A stretch of 56,381 nucleotides of DNA, taken from positions 1 through 56,381 of the forward strand of contig NZ_QKVL01000037.1 of the NCBI RefSeq assembly GCF_003231275.1. Direction: 5' to 3'. Under the pieces are notes generated by a model. That model made no database searches and was not told the DNA's origin. It saw nothing but the letters and a program-made list of their open reading frames with translations. This stretch comes from Pseudomonas huaxiensis (GTDB taxonomy: Bacteria; Pseudomonadota; Gammaproteobacteria; Pseudomonadales; Pseudomonadaceae). This document shows positions 26,670 to 35,352 of the stretch, piece by piece; the stretch's first letter is position 1; every line of letters starts with the position of its first letter. Made by a program: the position numbers and the translations under genes.

Positions 26670-26733
26670 CTCATCGCCGGCAAGACCGGCTCCCACGGAG
26701 CGTATCTGTGGGAGCCGGCTTGCCGGCGATGAG
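26670..26733. repeat. REP pair (BIME) between the E2-like gene and gcd
   Basis: CTCATCGCCGGCAAGACCGG plus CTCCCAC is repeated inverted as GTGGGAGCCGGCTTGCCGG plus CGATGAG. It is the same family as the REP at 10056-10136. It sits between convergent genes. Confidence 0.85.
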
Positions 26734-26747
26734 GCCCTCAGCCGCAC

Positions 26748-29165
26748 TCAGTTCGGCAATTTGTAAGCGATGATGTAATCGCCCATTTTGGTACCCAGCG
26801 AGCCATGGCCGCCAGCGGTGACCAGCACGTACTGCTTGCCGCCCTTGCCGGTGTAGGTCATCGGGGTGGCCTGGCCGCCCGCTGGCAGGCGGGATTTCCA
26901 CAGTTCCTTGCCGGTGTTGACGTCATAGGCCCGCAGATACTGGTCCAGGGTGCCGCTGAGGAAACCCAGGCCGCTGGCGGTGACGATGGAACCGCCCATG
27001 CTCGGTACGCCGATCGGCAGACCGATGGGAATCGGCGAGCTGTCGCGGCTGGTGCCGTTCTTGTGTTTCCACACCACTTTGTTGCTGAGCAGGTCGATAC
27101 CGGCCACATAGCCCCAGGCCGGGGCCTGGCACGGCACGCCCAGCGGCGACATGAACGGGTGCATGGTCACCGCGTACGGCGCACCGGCGTTCGGTTGCAC
27201 GCCGCTGGTCTCGCTTTCGCGTTTGCTGCCTTCGGCAACGGCGGCGCGTGGCACCATTTTCGAGACGAAGGCCATGTAGTTCGGGCTGGTGAACAGGATC
27301 TGCCGAACCGGGTCCACCGACACGCTGCCCCAGTTGAACACGCCGACGTTACCCGGATAGACCAGCGAACCCTGCTCCGACGGCGGGGTGTACTGGCCTT
27401 CGTAGCGCAGTTGGCGGAACTGGATACGGCAGAGCATCTGGTCGAACGGGCTGGCGCCCCACATGGCCTGTTCGGTCAGGTCCGGGCCGAGCAGGTTGAG
27501 GTCGGAGCGGGCCTGGGTCGGTGCGGTGTGGTCGCCTTCGACCGCGCCTTGCGGTGCCGGGATCTCGCGGATCGGCACGATGGCGCTGCCGTCGCGACGG
27601 TCGAGCACGTACAGGCTGCCCTGTTTGGTCGGGGCGATCAGCGCCGGCTTGATGCCGTCGGCGGTCTTCAGGTTGAGCAGGGTCGGCTGGCTGCCGACGT
27701 CCATGTCCCACAGGTCGTGGTGGGTGAACTGGTAGTTCCAGCGCACCTTGCCGGTGGCCAGGTCGAGGGCGACGATGCCGGCGCTGAATTTCTCCGCGCC
27801 CGGGGTACGGTCGGCGCCCCACTGGTCCGGGGTCTGGTTGCCCAGCGGCAGGTAGACCATGCCGAGATTCTCGTCGACGCTGGCCAGCGACCACATGTTC
27901 GCCGAGTTGCGGCTGTAGGTCTTGCCGGGCGCGAGCGGCGCGGTCTGGTCGGGGTTGTTGCTGTCCCAGTTCCACACCAGGCGACCGTCGTGGACGTCAA
28001 AGGCGCGGATCACGCCGGACGGCTCGTTGGTCGATTCGTTGTCGGTGACGTGACCGCCGAGGATCACCAGGCTGCGGGTGATGGCGGCAGGCGAGGTGGA
28101 GTAATAGCCGCCTGGGGTGAACGGGCCGATGCCTTGGGTCAGGTCGATCACGCCCTGGTTGCCGAAGCCTTCGCAAACCTTGCCGTTGTCGGCGTTCAGC
28201 GCGATCAGGCGGGCGTCGGCGGTTGGCAGATAGAGGCGACGCGGGCAAGCGCGGGCCACAGCCTGGCCGGCCTCGGAGATTTTCGGCGCCGGGCTGCCGT
28301 CGGCGTTCACGTAGCTGTTTTCGTCGTAGTAGGAGACGCCGCGGCAGGTCATGTGGGCGAAGCCCTTGAAGCCGGACGGGCTCTTGATCTGCGGGTCGAA
28401 GCGCCAGATTTCCGCGCCGGTGTCAGGGTCCAGGGCCAGCACCTTGCTGTGGGCGGTGCAGGCGTAGAGCATGCCGTTGACCTTCAGCGGGGTGTTCTGG
28501 TTGGTCAGTTCAACCGGGTCGTTTTCGGTGGGCAGGTCACCGGTGCGGATGCGCCAGGCTTCTTCCAACTGATAGATGTTGGTCGGGGTGATCTGGCGCA
28601 GTGGCGAATAGCGGTCGCCGAACTCGGTGCGGCCATAGGCCTGCCACTCGCCGTCGGGCATGTCCGGGGCGGTGCTGCCCAGGGTGGTGGTGTCACGACC
28701 CAGCTCACCCTTGATTTCACCGGGGTAGGTGAACTGGCTGGCGATGGCGGTGGCGCCGGAGGCGACGACGGCCAGGCTCAGCAGGGCGATGTTGATGCGT
28801 GCCGGCTGACCGGCCAGGCCACGCAGCGGACGCCGAGCCCACGGCAGCAGCAAGACCACGCCAATGGCGAACCACAGGGCCAGGCGCGGTACCAGTTGCC
28901 ACCAATCCAGGCCGACTTCCCAGAGTGCCCAGGCGGTGCTGCCCAGCAACACCACGCCATACAGGCCCAGCGCATGCTTGCGCAGCGCCAGCAGCATGAC
29001 GCCGGACACGGCGAAGCCGATCCCGGCAATCAGGTAATACAGCGAACCATCGAGCTGCATCAGCTTGATACCGCCGGCCACCAGGGCCATGCCCATCAGC
29101 AACAGCAGCACGCCGAGCAGTCTCGGTAACCAGCGGGTTCTACTCAGGGCACCCTCAGTGCTCAT
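26748..29165 (-). CDS. gcd: Membrane-bound PQQ-dependent glucose dehydrogenase
   Basis: An 805-residue quinoprotein that oxidises glucose to glucono-1,5-lactone at the periplasmic face and passes electrons to ubiquinone. Five N-terminal membrane helices (about residues 10-150) precede the eight-bladed beta-propeller. Typical features are WQAYGRTEFGDRYSPL (near residue 187) with the AWRIRTGDLP segment, HMTCRGVSYYDE (near 272), LGNQTPDQWGADRTPG (near 450) and the propeller end GLGFLSGTLDQYLRAYD with GGKQYVLVTAGGHGSLGTK. The length agrees with Gcd of E. coli and pseudomonads. It lies 44 bp downstream of oprB on the same strand, probably an operon for glucose entry and oxidation. Confidence 0.97.
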   Translation of the reverse strand: MSTEGALSRTRWLPRLLGVLLLLMGMALVAGGIKLMQLDGSLYYLIAGIGFAVSGVMLLALRKHALGLYGVVLLGSTAWALWEVGLDWWQLVPRLALWFAIGVVLLLPWARRPLRGLAGQPARINIALLSLAVVASGATAIASQFTYPGEIKGELGRDTTTLGSTAPDMPDGEWQAYGRTEFGDRYSPLRQITPTNIYQLEEAWRIRTGDLPTENDPVELTNQNTPLKVNGMLYACTAHSKVLALDPDTGAEIWRFDPQIKSPSGFKGFAHMTCRGVSYYDENSYVNADGSPAPKISEAGQAVARACPRRLYLPTADARLIALNADNGKVCEGFGNQGVIDLTQGIGPFTPGGYYSTSPAAITRSLVILGGHVTDNESTNEPSGVIRAFDVHDGRLVWNWDSNNPDQTAPLAPGKTYSRNSANMWSLASVDENLGMVYLPLGNQTPDQWGADRTPGAEKFSAGIVALDLATGKVRWNYQFTHHDLWDMDVGSQPTLLNLKTADGIKPALIAPTKQGSLYVLDRRDGSAIVPIREIPAPQGAVEGDHTAPTQARSDLNLLGPDLTEQAMWGASPFDQMLCRIQFRQLRYEGQYTPPSEQGSLVYPGNVGVFNWGSVSVDPVRQILFTSPNYMAFVSKMVPRAAVAEGSKRESETSGVQPNAGAPYAVTMHPFMSPLGVPCQAPAWGYVAGIDLLSNKVVWKHKNGTSRDSSPIPIGLPIGVPSMGGSIVTASGLGFLSGTLDQYLRAYDVNTGKELWKSRLPAGGQATPMTYTGKGGKQYVLVTAGGHGSLGTKMGDYIIAYKLPN

Positions 29166-29209
29166 CGTCAGTTCTCCATCATGTTGAATACGTCAGGCCC
29201 GGGGGCCGG

Positions 29210-30547
29210 TTAAAAGCTGCTCTGGATCTTCAGGCCACCGATCAGCGCGTCGTCCACCTCGCGGACACCGCCCGGATGGCGGATGTACTGCAGGTTCGGG
29301 CGCACGGTGAGCCAGTCGGCCAGGTGAATGCCGTAATACAGCTCGGCGCTGTATTCGGTGTCCTGGACCGGACGGAAATCGGAATCGTCGTAATCAGTGA
29401 GGCCGGCGACGGCGTTGCGCGTCTCGGCGTTCTTGCGATAAGCGGGGTTGACGTGCACGCGGGCGAGGGCAAAGCCGATGTCGTCCTTGGCACGCGCATC
29501 GAACGGCCCCCTGTACACCACACCTGCCTGAACATAGTTGTCGATGGCATTGGTCTTCTTATCGTGCAGCGTGGCATTGGCGAAAACGCTCAGGCCACGG
29601 GAATGGTCGCTTGCCAGCGACGTCACCTGCTGCTGCGCCCCCAGCCAGAAACCATGCTTGCCCGCATGACGGGCGTAGGCCTGGCCACTCATTGCCGCAG
29701 CGTGATCGTCGTCGTCGCGGTAAACATCGTTTGCCTTGGCATTACTGTAGTAGTAGCCGGCGCGATATTCCCCTTTGAGGCCTCTGACTTCCGGGCTCCA
29801 GACCAGTTCAAGCGGAAACATCGCACCCTGGGTGCCGCTGCCGCTGAGTTTGAAACCGTTCTGCCGGTCGAGGTTGGACGGGTTCTGCTCGAAAGCGCCG
29901 ACCTGCGCGTACAGCTCGGGCGTCAAGTTGTAGCGGACCCGCGCCGCCCACTGGCTGACCGGCCAGTTGTACCAACTGTCGCCGACCCAGTTGCCGACCT
30001 GGGAGCCGCAGAACGCCAGGTTCTGGAAGTCGCAGGGGAAGCTGTTGAAGTCCTCGCCTTCGCCGAAGCGGCCGACTTTCACGTCCAGGGCGCCGTCGAA
30101 GTACTTCTGCTTGACCCACATCTGCGTCAGCCGCCAGGTCTGTCCGCGTCCCCAGACTTCCTGAGCCGAGGTGAAGCCGCCGACGCGCGGGTCGTTGATG
30201 CGGTCATTGCTGATGTTGTTGCCGTGGCGCTCGGTGACGGTCAACTGGAACTCGGCGTCGTGCCAGCCGAGGATTTTTTCCAGGTCCAGGTGGCTGCCGA
30301 AGCCGAACTGGTCGCTGTAGCGGGCGGTGCTGTCGTGGTCATGGCCGCCGCGCAGGTTGCTGCCCATTTCCCCGGTGTAGGTCAGGCTGAAGTCGTAGCC
30401 GCGTTCGGCCAGCTCACTGCGACTGCCGTTCCAGTCGCCGAGCATCCGCGGCGAGTCGGTATCGAACAGCGAAGCGCCGTGGGCGGCACTGGCAAAAGCG
30501 CACAACAGCGGCGCGGCGAGGAGGCGGGGTGCAGGGAAACGAGGCAT
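29210..30547 (-). CDS. oprB: Carbohydrate-selective porin OprB
   Basis: A 445-residue outer-membrane porin for glucose and other sugars. A signal peptide (residues about 1-24, ending AAHGA) is followed by the OprB family start FDTDSPRMLGDWNGSRSELA. Alternating beta-strand pattern runs to a C-terminal phenylalanine (LKIQSSF), the usual outer-membrane assembly signal. NSFPCDFQNLAFCGSQVGNW (near residue 175) is a conserved OprB motif. It is placed directly upstream of gcd, which supports a role in feeding the periplasmic glucose oxidation route. Confidence 0.95.
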   Translation of the reverse strand: MPRFPAPRLLAAPLLCAFASAAHGASLFDTDSPRMLGDWNGSRSELAERGYDFSLTYTGEMGSNLRGGHDHDSTARYSDQFGFGSHLDLEKILGWHDAEFQLTVTERHGNNISNDRINDPRVGGFTSAQEVWGRGQTWRLTQMWVKQKYFDGALDVKVGRFGEGEDFNSFPCDFQNLAFCGSQVGNWVGDSWYNWPVSQWAARVRYNLTPELYAQVGAFEQNPSNLDRQNGFKLSGSGTQGAMFPLELVWSPEVRGLKGEYRAGYYYSNAKANDVYRDDDDHAAAMSGQAYARHAGKHGFWLGAQQQVTSLASDHSRGLSVFANATLHDKKTNAIDNYVQAGVVYRGPFDARAKDDIGFALARVHVNPAYRKNAETRNAVAGLTDYDDSDFRPVQDTEYSAELYYGIHLADWLTVRPNLQYIRHPGGVREVDDALIGGLKIQSSF

Positions 30548-30738
30548 GAGATAGCGCTATCTTTTGATTGTTGAAAAAAACGGCAAATGTCCCGGCGGGT
30601 AGAGATCGCCAGGATTGTGCCGTGATTTTTAGTGGATTAAGCGTTTCAGCTTGGGGCGGGGAGGATATAGAGGATCGCGGGGATTGGAAAGGCGGGACGT
30701 GGCGATGGAGTGTTGTGGGATTGGTAACAATCCTGCTT

Positions 30739-30773
30739 GCAGGCCTTCGCGGCGAACCACCGCGAAGGCCTGC
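30739..30773 (-). terminator. Long hairpin after the ZnuD-like receptor gene
   Basis: GCAGGCCTTCGCGG and CCGCGAAGGCCTGC form a perfect 14-bp stem with a 7-base loop, 6 bp past the receptor stop codon (minus strand). There is no clean T-run; it may be a terminator or a REP-like unit shared with the oprB upstream region. Confidence 0.55.
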
Positions 30774-30779
30774 AAAGGG

Positions 30780-32837
30780 TCAGAACGTCGTGCGCAACCC
30801 GACTTCCACGCTGCGCCCGGCCGCCGGCGCGATATCCCGCAGGATCGAACTGGCATAGCGCACCGTCTGGTCCGTCAGGTTCTCGCCGCGAACGAAGGCC
30901 AGCCATTCACTTTCCCCGACATTGAAGCGGTAGCCGAGGCTTGCCCCCAAGGTGGTGTAGCCATCGGTGCTGGTTTCGTTGGCCGGCTTGCGGTGCTGCG
31001 AGGCGGCGTGTTGCACGTCGATCCGCGCCTGCCAGCGATCGAGGTTCCACAGCAGCCCGCTGTTCAGGCGCAGCGGGGCGATGCGCGGCAGGTCTTCGCC
31101 GGTGTCGAGGTTCTTCGCGCGGGTGTAGTCGCCGGAGAGTTCCAGGGCGAAGCTGCCGTAGCGGTTTTCCAGCAGTTGCCAGCGGTCCTGCGCCTCGATG
31201 CCGTAGAAGCGTGCGCGCACGCCGCGGTAGAGGTACTCGGGCACGTCGCCTTCGTGGTCATGATCGTGGTCGTGATCATCATGGTCGTGATCGTCGTCGC
31301 CGTGGTCATGGCCTTCGCGCATTTCACCGCTGGCCAGCAGGCCGATGTAGTTGCTGAAGTGGCTGTAGAACACCCCGACGCTGCCTTTGTGCGTGCCGTT
31401 GTCGAAACGCAGGGCGAGGTCGCTGGCGATGGCTTTTTCTTTCGACAGGTTCGGATCACCCACCTCAAAGCTGCCGGTGGCGACGTGGGCGCCATTGGCG
31501 TACAGCTCATAGAAAGTCGGCGCGCGTTCGGTGTAGCCCAGGCTCGCGGCCAGCGACCAGACCGGGGTCAAGCGGTACACCGCGCCGGAAGACAGGCTGG
31601 CAGCGGTGAAGCTGCTGGCGCTGTCGGCCTCGGCGAAGCGCTCGCTGCCTTTGCTGTCGGGATCGACCCGGGTGTGTTCCAGGCGACCGCCCAGGCTCAG
31701 GTTGAGGCGCTCGGTGGCTTGCCACTGTTCCAGCAGGAACAGCGCGACGCTGTTGGTATCGGTCTGCGGGACGAAGGCTTCTTCACCCAGGGCCGAGAAT
31801 TCGTTGCGGCTGACCTGCGCGCCGATCACCCCTTCCACCGGGCCCAGCGGCTGGTGCCGGGCTTCGACGCGGGCCTCGTAGCCCTTGTTCTTGAAGGTGG
31901 TGTGGACCTCGCCTTCTTCCAGTTCGCGGTGCTGGTAATCGGTGTAGCCGAGGTCGAATTTCAGCGAGCTGAACGGGCCGTCCAGGTCGCGGATTTCCGA
32001 GGCGAAACCGTAGTGATCCTGCTCCATGGCCAGGCGGACGCCGGGTTCGGCCACCGAGCCGTAGTTGGCGTCGTAACGGCTGTAGGACACGCCGGTGTAA
32101 CCGTGCTCCCAGGTGTAGGAACCGCCGATGGCGCCGCCGTCCTGGCGTCCGTCGCTGTTTTCCAGACGATGACGGCTGCCGGGTTCGTCGGCGTCGCGGA
32201 CCTTCGCGCTCTGCGCGTAGCCGGGAATGCGCAGGTCATTGAACTGACGGCTGTTGGCGTCCAGGTGCAGGGCGAAACGGCCGTCGCCCGCTTCCAGCTT
32301 GCCGGCGGAACTGCGGGTGGTGTCTGCGCCGCCGTAGCGCAGTTCGCCGGCACCGTGGATGCCTTCGATGGCTTCGGTGGGAATGCGGTTATCGAAGGTG
32401 TTGACCACGCCGCCGATGGCGCTGCCGCCGTAGAGCAGGGCGGCGGGGCCGCGGACGATTTCCACCCGCTCGACATTCACCGGGTCCAGCGGAACGGCGT
32501 GGTCGTAGGACAGCGCGGACGCGTCCAGCGCACCGACGCCGTTGCGCAGCAGGCGAATGCGGTCGCCGTCCAGGCCGCGAATGATCGGCCGGCTGGCGCC
32601 CGGGCCGAACCAGGTCGAAGACACGCCAGGCTGGTTGTTGAGGGTTTCACCGAGGCTGCCTTTCTGTTGCAGCAGCAACTGGTCACCTTCCAGCACGCTG
32701 CTCGGCGTGGCCAGTTGCGCATTGCCCAGCGGGTTGGCCGTGACTACCTGAGGTTGCAATTCCAGCGCCTGGCTCGGTGAGCTGGCAAGCCAGAGCGCGA
32801 CGGCAAGGGGTGAAAGGGGAAGCGGGAGGTAACGCAT
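30780..32837 (-). CDS. ZnuD-like zinc TonB-dependent outer-membrane receptor
   Basis: A 685-residue TonB-dependent receptor with a signal peptide (ending SPSQA, about residue 25). The TonB/plug region begins VVTANPLGNAQLATPSSVL and contains RPIIRGLDGDRIRLLRNG and VERVEIVRGPAALLYGGSA. The 22-strand barrel ends in Phe (GLRTTF). A His/Asp-rich surface loop near residues 505-530 has eight His residues in alternation with Asp (DDDHDHDDHDHDHDHE), typical of ZnuD-type zinc receptors. A strong Zur box lies just upstream. In P. aeruginosa the equivalent Zur-regulated receptor (PA0781) also lies near icp/asrA, supporting zinc uptake under zinc limitation. The start is chosen at 32837 because GGAGG-like sequence and the signal peptide follow from it. 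Confidence 0.88.
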   Translation of the reverse strand: MRYLPLPLSPLAVALWLASSPSQALELQPQVVTANPLGNAQLATPSSVLEGDQLLLQQKGSLGETLNNQPGVSSTWFGPGASRPIIRGLDGDRIRLLRNGVGALDASALSYDHAVPLDPVNVERVEIVRGPAALLYGGSAIGGVVNTFDNRIPTEAIEGIHGAGELRYGGADTTRSSAGKLEAGDGRFALHLDANSRQFNDLRIPGYAQSAKVRDADEPGSRHRLENSDGRQDGGAIGGSYTWEHGYTGVSYSRYDANYGSVAEPGVRLAMEQDHYGFASEIRDLDGPFSSLKFDLGYTDYQHRELEEGEVHTTFKNKGYEARVEARHQPLGPVEGVIGAQVSRNEFSALGEEAFVPQTDTNSVALFLLEQWQATERLNLSLGGRLEHTRVDPDSKGSERFAEADSASSFTAASLSSGAVYRLTPVWSLAASLGYTERAPTFYELYANGAHVATGSFEVGDPNLSKEKAIASDLALRFDNGTHKGSVGVFYSHFSNYIGLLASGEMREGHDHGDDDHDHDDHDHDHDHEGDVPEYLYRGVRARFYGIEAQDRWQLLENRYGSFALELSGDYTRAKNLDTGEDLPRIAPLRLNSGLLWNLDRWQARIDVQHAASQHRKPANETSTDGYTTLGASLGYRFNVGESEWLAFVRGENLTDQTVRYASSILRDIAPAAGRSVEVGLRTTF

Positions 32838-32862
32838 GCAGGGTCCTTGGCAGAGGTCATTT

Positions 32863-32880
32863 ATCGTTACACTATAACAT
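32863..32880 (-). promoter_or_regulatory. Zur box upstream of the ZnuD-like receptor
   Basis: On the minus strand the sequence is ATGTTATAGTGTAACGAT, close to the gammaproteobacterial Zur consensus (GTTATANNATAAC dyad). It lies about 26 bp upstream of the receptor start, within promoter range. Zinc-loaded Zur would repress the receptor. Confidence 0.85.
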
Positions 32881-33019
32881 TGCCGTGAAATCAAAATGCA
32901 ATCCCTCTCGTGGCGCATCCCGCCAGCTAGACTCCTGAAAGCCTCGATCCGGATGAAAGAGGCAGACGCGCGCCGGCACCTGGGCTAAGGTGCGCACCTT
33001 TGTTTTGCTGGAGACAGGC

Positions 33020-33253
33020 ATGAGCGCCGCTGACAAGAATCCGCTGCATGGCGTGACACTGGAAAACATCCTCACCGCACTGGTGGCGCACTACCAATGG
33101 GACGAGTTGGGGAAAAAAATCGACCTGCGTTGCTTCAAGAGCGATCCGAGCATCAAGTCGAGCCTGACTTTCCTGCGCAAGACGCCGTGGGCCCGTGAGA
33201 AAGTCGAAAGCCTGTACCTGAAGATGCTGCGCGATATCAAACGCGGGCAGTGA
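33020..33253 (+). CDS. VF530-family small DNA-binding protein (DUF2132)
   Basis: A 77-residue protein starting MSAADKNPLHGVTLENIL. The family hallmark NPLHGVTLE and the SDPSIKSSLTFLRKTPWAREKVE stretch (residues about 46-68) match VF530-type proteins, small helical proteins annotated as DNA-binding from structural work. The cellular role is unknown. A GGAGA site precedes the ATG. It ends 4 bp before the Pr6Pr gene, so the two are likely co-transcribed. Confidence 0.85.
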   Translation: MSAADKNPLHGVTLENILTALVAHYQWDELGKKIDLRCFKSDPSIKSSLTFLRKTPWAREKVESLYLKMLRDIKRGQ

Positions 33254-33257
33254 GTCG

Positions 33258-33908
33258 ATGACCGCGCGACACTGGACCGGCGCGGCAGCCTGCCTCGGCT
33301 GGTTCGGCCTGGCGATCCAGCTGTACCTGGTGCTGTGGGCGCGCTGGCAGGACCAGGCCAGCCTGTTGGGCGGGCTGGTCAACGTCTTCGGTTTTTTCAC
33401 CGTGCTGAGCAATGTGCTGGTCGCGACCGTGCTGACCCAGGCGGCGTTCGGCCGTGAGTCGGCGGCGCGGCGGTTCTGGCTGTTGCCGTGGGTGGGTTTC
33501 GGCGTGCTGGTCAGCATTGTCTTCGTCGCTGTGGCCTACAGCCTGTTGCTGCGCCATCTCTGGCAACCCGAGGGTTGGCAATGGCTGGCGGACGGCCTGC
33601 TGCACGACGTGATGCCGGCGCTGTTCGCGGGGTATTGGTGGCTGCGGGTGGAGAAGGGCACCTTGCGGCTCAGGCATCTGGCGGCCTGGTTGCTGTACCC
33701 GCTGGGGTATTTCGGCTACACGTTGCTGCGCGGCCATTGGGTCGGGTTCTATCCGTACCCGTTCATCGATGTGGCGAGCCTGGGTTACCCCCAGGTACTG
33801 CTCAATGCGCTGACGATGCTCGGCGCCTTTATCGTTCTTGGCCTGTGTGTGATTGGCCTGGACCGCTGGCAGGGAAAGCGCCTGACGCGAGCCAGGACGC
33901 ATCCCTGA
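33258..33908 (+). CDS. Pr6Pr-family integral membrane protein
   Basis: A 216-residue protein with about six hydrophobic helices (roughly residues 10-28, 38-60, 75-97, 112-128, 140-155 and 188-206). The conserved YPYPFIDV (residues about 170-177) and the FFTVLSNVLVA helix are diagnostic for the Pr6Pr family, whose function is unknown. It is coupled to the VF530-like gene by close spacing. It converges on the siderophore-interacting protein with only 6 bp between stops. Confidence 0.85.
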   Translation: MTARHWTGAAACLGWFGLAIQLYLVLWARWQDQASLLGGLVNVFGFFTVLSNVLVATVLTQAAFGRESAARRFWLLPWVGFGVLVSIVFVAVAYSLLLRHLWQPEGWQWLADGLLHDVMPALFAGYWWLRVEKGTLRLRHLAAWLLYPLGYFGYTLLRGHWVGFYPYPFIDVASLGYPQVLLNALTMLGAFIVLGLCVIGLDRWQGKRLTRARTHP

Positions 33909-33914
33909 TTTCCG

Positions 33915-34682
33915 TCAGTCGTCGGCGGTGCCGTCCAGGCGCCAGTAGGCGGCGGCCTTGAGGCGGTCTTCCGACACGCCTTTTTCTTCCAGCAGCAGCG
34001 CCTTGGCCTTGCGGGTCAGGCCTTTTTCCAGCGCCACCCAAGCGTACAGCTCGCCTTGCGGCAGGCTCACTTTGGCCAATACCTCCAGCACATTCTGCTT
34101 GTGCCGCTCAATCCAGATCACCTCGACATCCGCCTTGCTCGGCAGCGGCTGGCGTTCTTGCGCGTCTTCGATTTCCACCAGCACCAGCACCTTGCGGCCG
34201 GCCGACAGCTCTTCCAGACGGCGACCGATGGCCGGGATAGCGGTTTCATCGCCCACCAGCAGGTAGCTGTCGAAGATATCCGGCACTACCAGCGAGCCGC
34301 GTGGGCCGGCGATGTTCAATCTGTGGCCGGGTGCGGCCTGGGCGGCCCAGGTCGACGCAGGGCCGTCGCCATGGAGGACGAAGTCCAGATCCAGTTCGTT
34401 GTTGACCAGGTCGATGCGCCGCGGGGTGTATTCGCGCATGGTCGGCTTCACGCCTTCCTTGGGCAGGGTGAGGGCGTCCATCGCGGCCTGTTCTTCGGCG
34501 TTGTTGGCGAACAGCAGTTTGACGTGGTCATCGCTGCCGAGGCTGATGAAGCCTTGCAGTTGCGCACCGCCAAGGGTGATGCGGCGCATGCGCGGAGTCA
34601 GGTCGACGACCCGCAGCACGGTCAACTGACGGTGTTTGATCTCGTGCATGACGCGGTGGATGGTGTTTTCGCTAACAGTCAT
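33915..34682 (-). CDS. Siderophore-interacting protein (YqjH-like ferric-chelate reductase)
   Basis: A 255-residue flavoprotein of the SIP/FAD-binding-9 family. The FAD-binding barrel contains MREYTPRRID (near residue 81), the R-x-Y-T-x-R signature. The NAD(P)H domain contains YLLVGDETAIPAIGRRLE (near 140) and the acidic substrate region near EVIWIERHK. It is predicted to reduce ferric siderophores in the cytoplasm to release iron. Its start overlaps the upstream padR gene by 4 bp; in E. coli a comparable pair is the PadR-type regulator YqjI and the reductase YqjH, so control by the PadR protein is likely. Confidence 0.92.
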   Translation of the reverse strand: MTVSENTIHRVMHEIKHRQLTVLRVVDLTPRMRRITLGGAQLQGFISLGSDDHVKLLFANNAEEQAAMDALTLPKEGVKPTMREYTPRRIDLVNNELDLDFVLHGDGPASTWAAQAAPGHRLNIAGPRGSLVVPDIFDSYLLVGDETAIPAIGRRLEELSAGRKVLVLVEIEDAQERQPLPSKADVEVIWIERHKQNVLEVLAKVSLPQGELYAWVALEKGLTRKAKALLLEEKGVSEDRLKAAAYWRLDGTADD

Positions 34683-35236
34683 TCGGATGGCTCCTGGGAA
34701 GGGGAGGTTGCCGGGCCGGCAACGATGGCTTTCGCGGTTTCGTTGAGCAGGTTGCGTACCCGCTCTATCTCTTGTGGGTTCCAGCGCCCGCTGTGCATCT
34801 GCAGGGCATGGCGCAGGTTGTGAACGGCTTCGTGGATCTCCGGCGGACGGTCGTGCCCGCGTAGCGAGCGTTTGCTGACTTCGATGCGCATGCGCACGCC
34901 GTCCAGCGCCACGGCCTGGTCTTCGAGGGATTGGCGCCCGGCGTCGGTGGCGCGGTAGAGCTTCTTGCTGCCGTCGATTTCGCCGCTGATCAGTTCGCTT
35001 TCTTCGAGAAAGGTCAGGGTCGGGTAGATCACGCCCGGGCTCGGGCTGTAGTTGCCGTCGAACAGGCTTTCGATCTGGCGGATAAGGTCGTAGCCGTGGC
35101 AGGGCTGCTCGGCGAGCATCGCCAACAGCAGCAGTTTCAGGTCACCCGGAGCGAAGACCCGGGGACCTCGGTCGCCGCGTTCGCGACGGCGCTCGAAGCC
35201 TTCGGATTCGCGGGGGCCGTGGGGGAAATCGCGCAT
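34679..35236 (-). CDS. PadR-family transcriptional regulator (YqjI-like)
   Basis: A 185-residue regulator. A charged N-terminal extension (about residues 1-28, rich in Arg/Glu) precedes the winged helix: LLLLAMLAEQPCHGYDLIRQIE (about 36-57) and SPSPGVIYPTLTFLEE (about 64-79). The C-terminal helices (about 110-170) would dimerise. In E. coli YqjI the N-terminal extension binds metal; here it has few histidines (one His in FPHGP), so metal sensing is uncertain. It is followed by the SIP gene through a 4-bp overlap, and a repeat-rich operator candidate lies just upstream. Confidence 0.9.
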   Translation of the reverse strand: MRDFPHGPRESEGFERRRERGDRGPRVFAPGDLKLLLLAMLAEQPCHGYDLIRQIESLFDGNYSPSPGVIYPTLTFLEESELISGEIDGSKKLYRATDAGRQSLEDQAVALDGVRMRIEVSKRSLRGHDRPPEIHEAVHNLRHALQMHSGRWNPQEIERVRNLLNETAKAIVAGPATSPSQEPSE

Positions 35237-35258
35237 GAGGTTTCTCCTGAGTGCTTAC

Positions 35259-35292
35259 GATATGTCTCAAGATATTACTCAAGATATATCTT
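35259..35292. promoter_or_regulatory. Candidate PadR operator
   Basis: An AT-rich block contains two copies of CTCAAGATAT (35266-35275 and 35279-35288) at a 13-base period, the second running into the perfect palindrome AAGATATATCTT (35281-35292). It lies 23 bp upstream of the padR start codon, a position suited to autoregulation; PadR proteins commonly bind ATAT-containing dyads. Confidence 0.65.
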
Positions 35293-35352
35293 ATTGCAAG
35301 CGGGAGATGGGTTTGGTCAGGCCTCATGCGGCTTAAAGGGACGACGGAGAAC

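Noticed and set aside
26805..29129. A 774-codon open frame antisense to gcd
   Set aside because: It mirrors the high-GC codon bias of gcd. The translation has no recognisable domains, and gcd itself is unmistakable.
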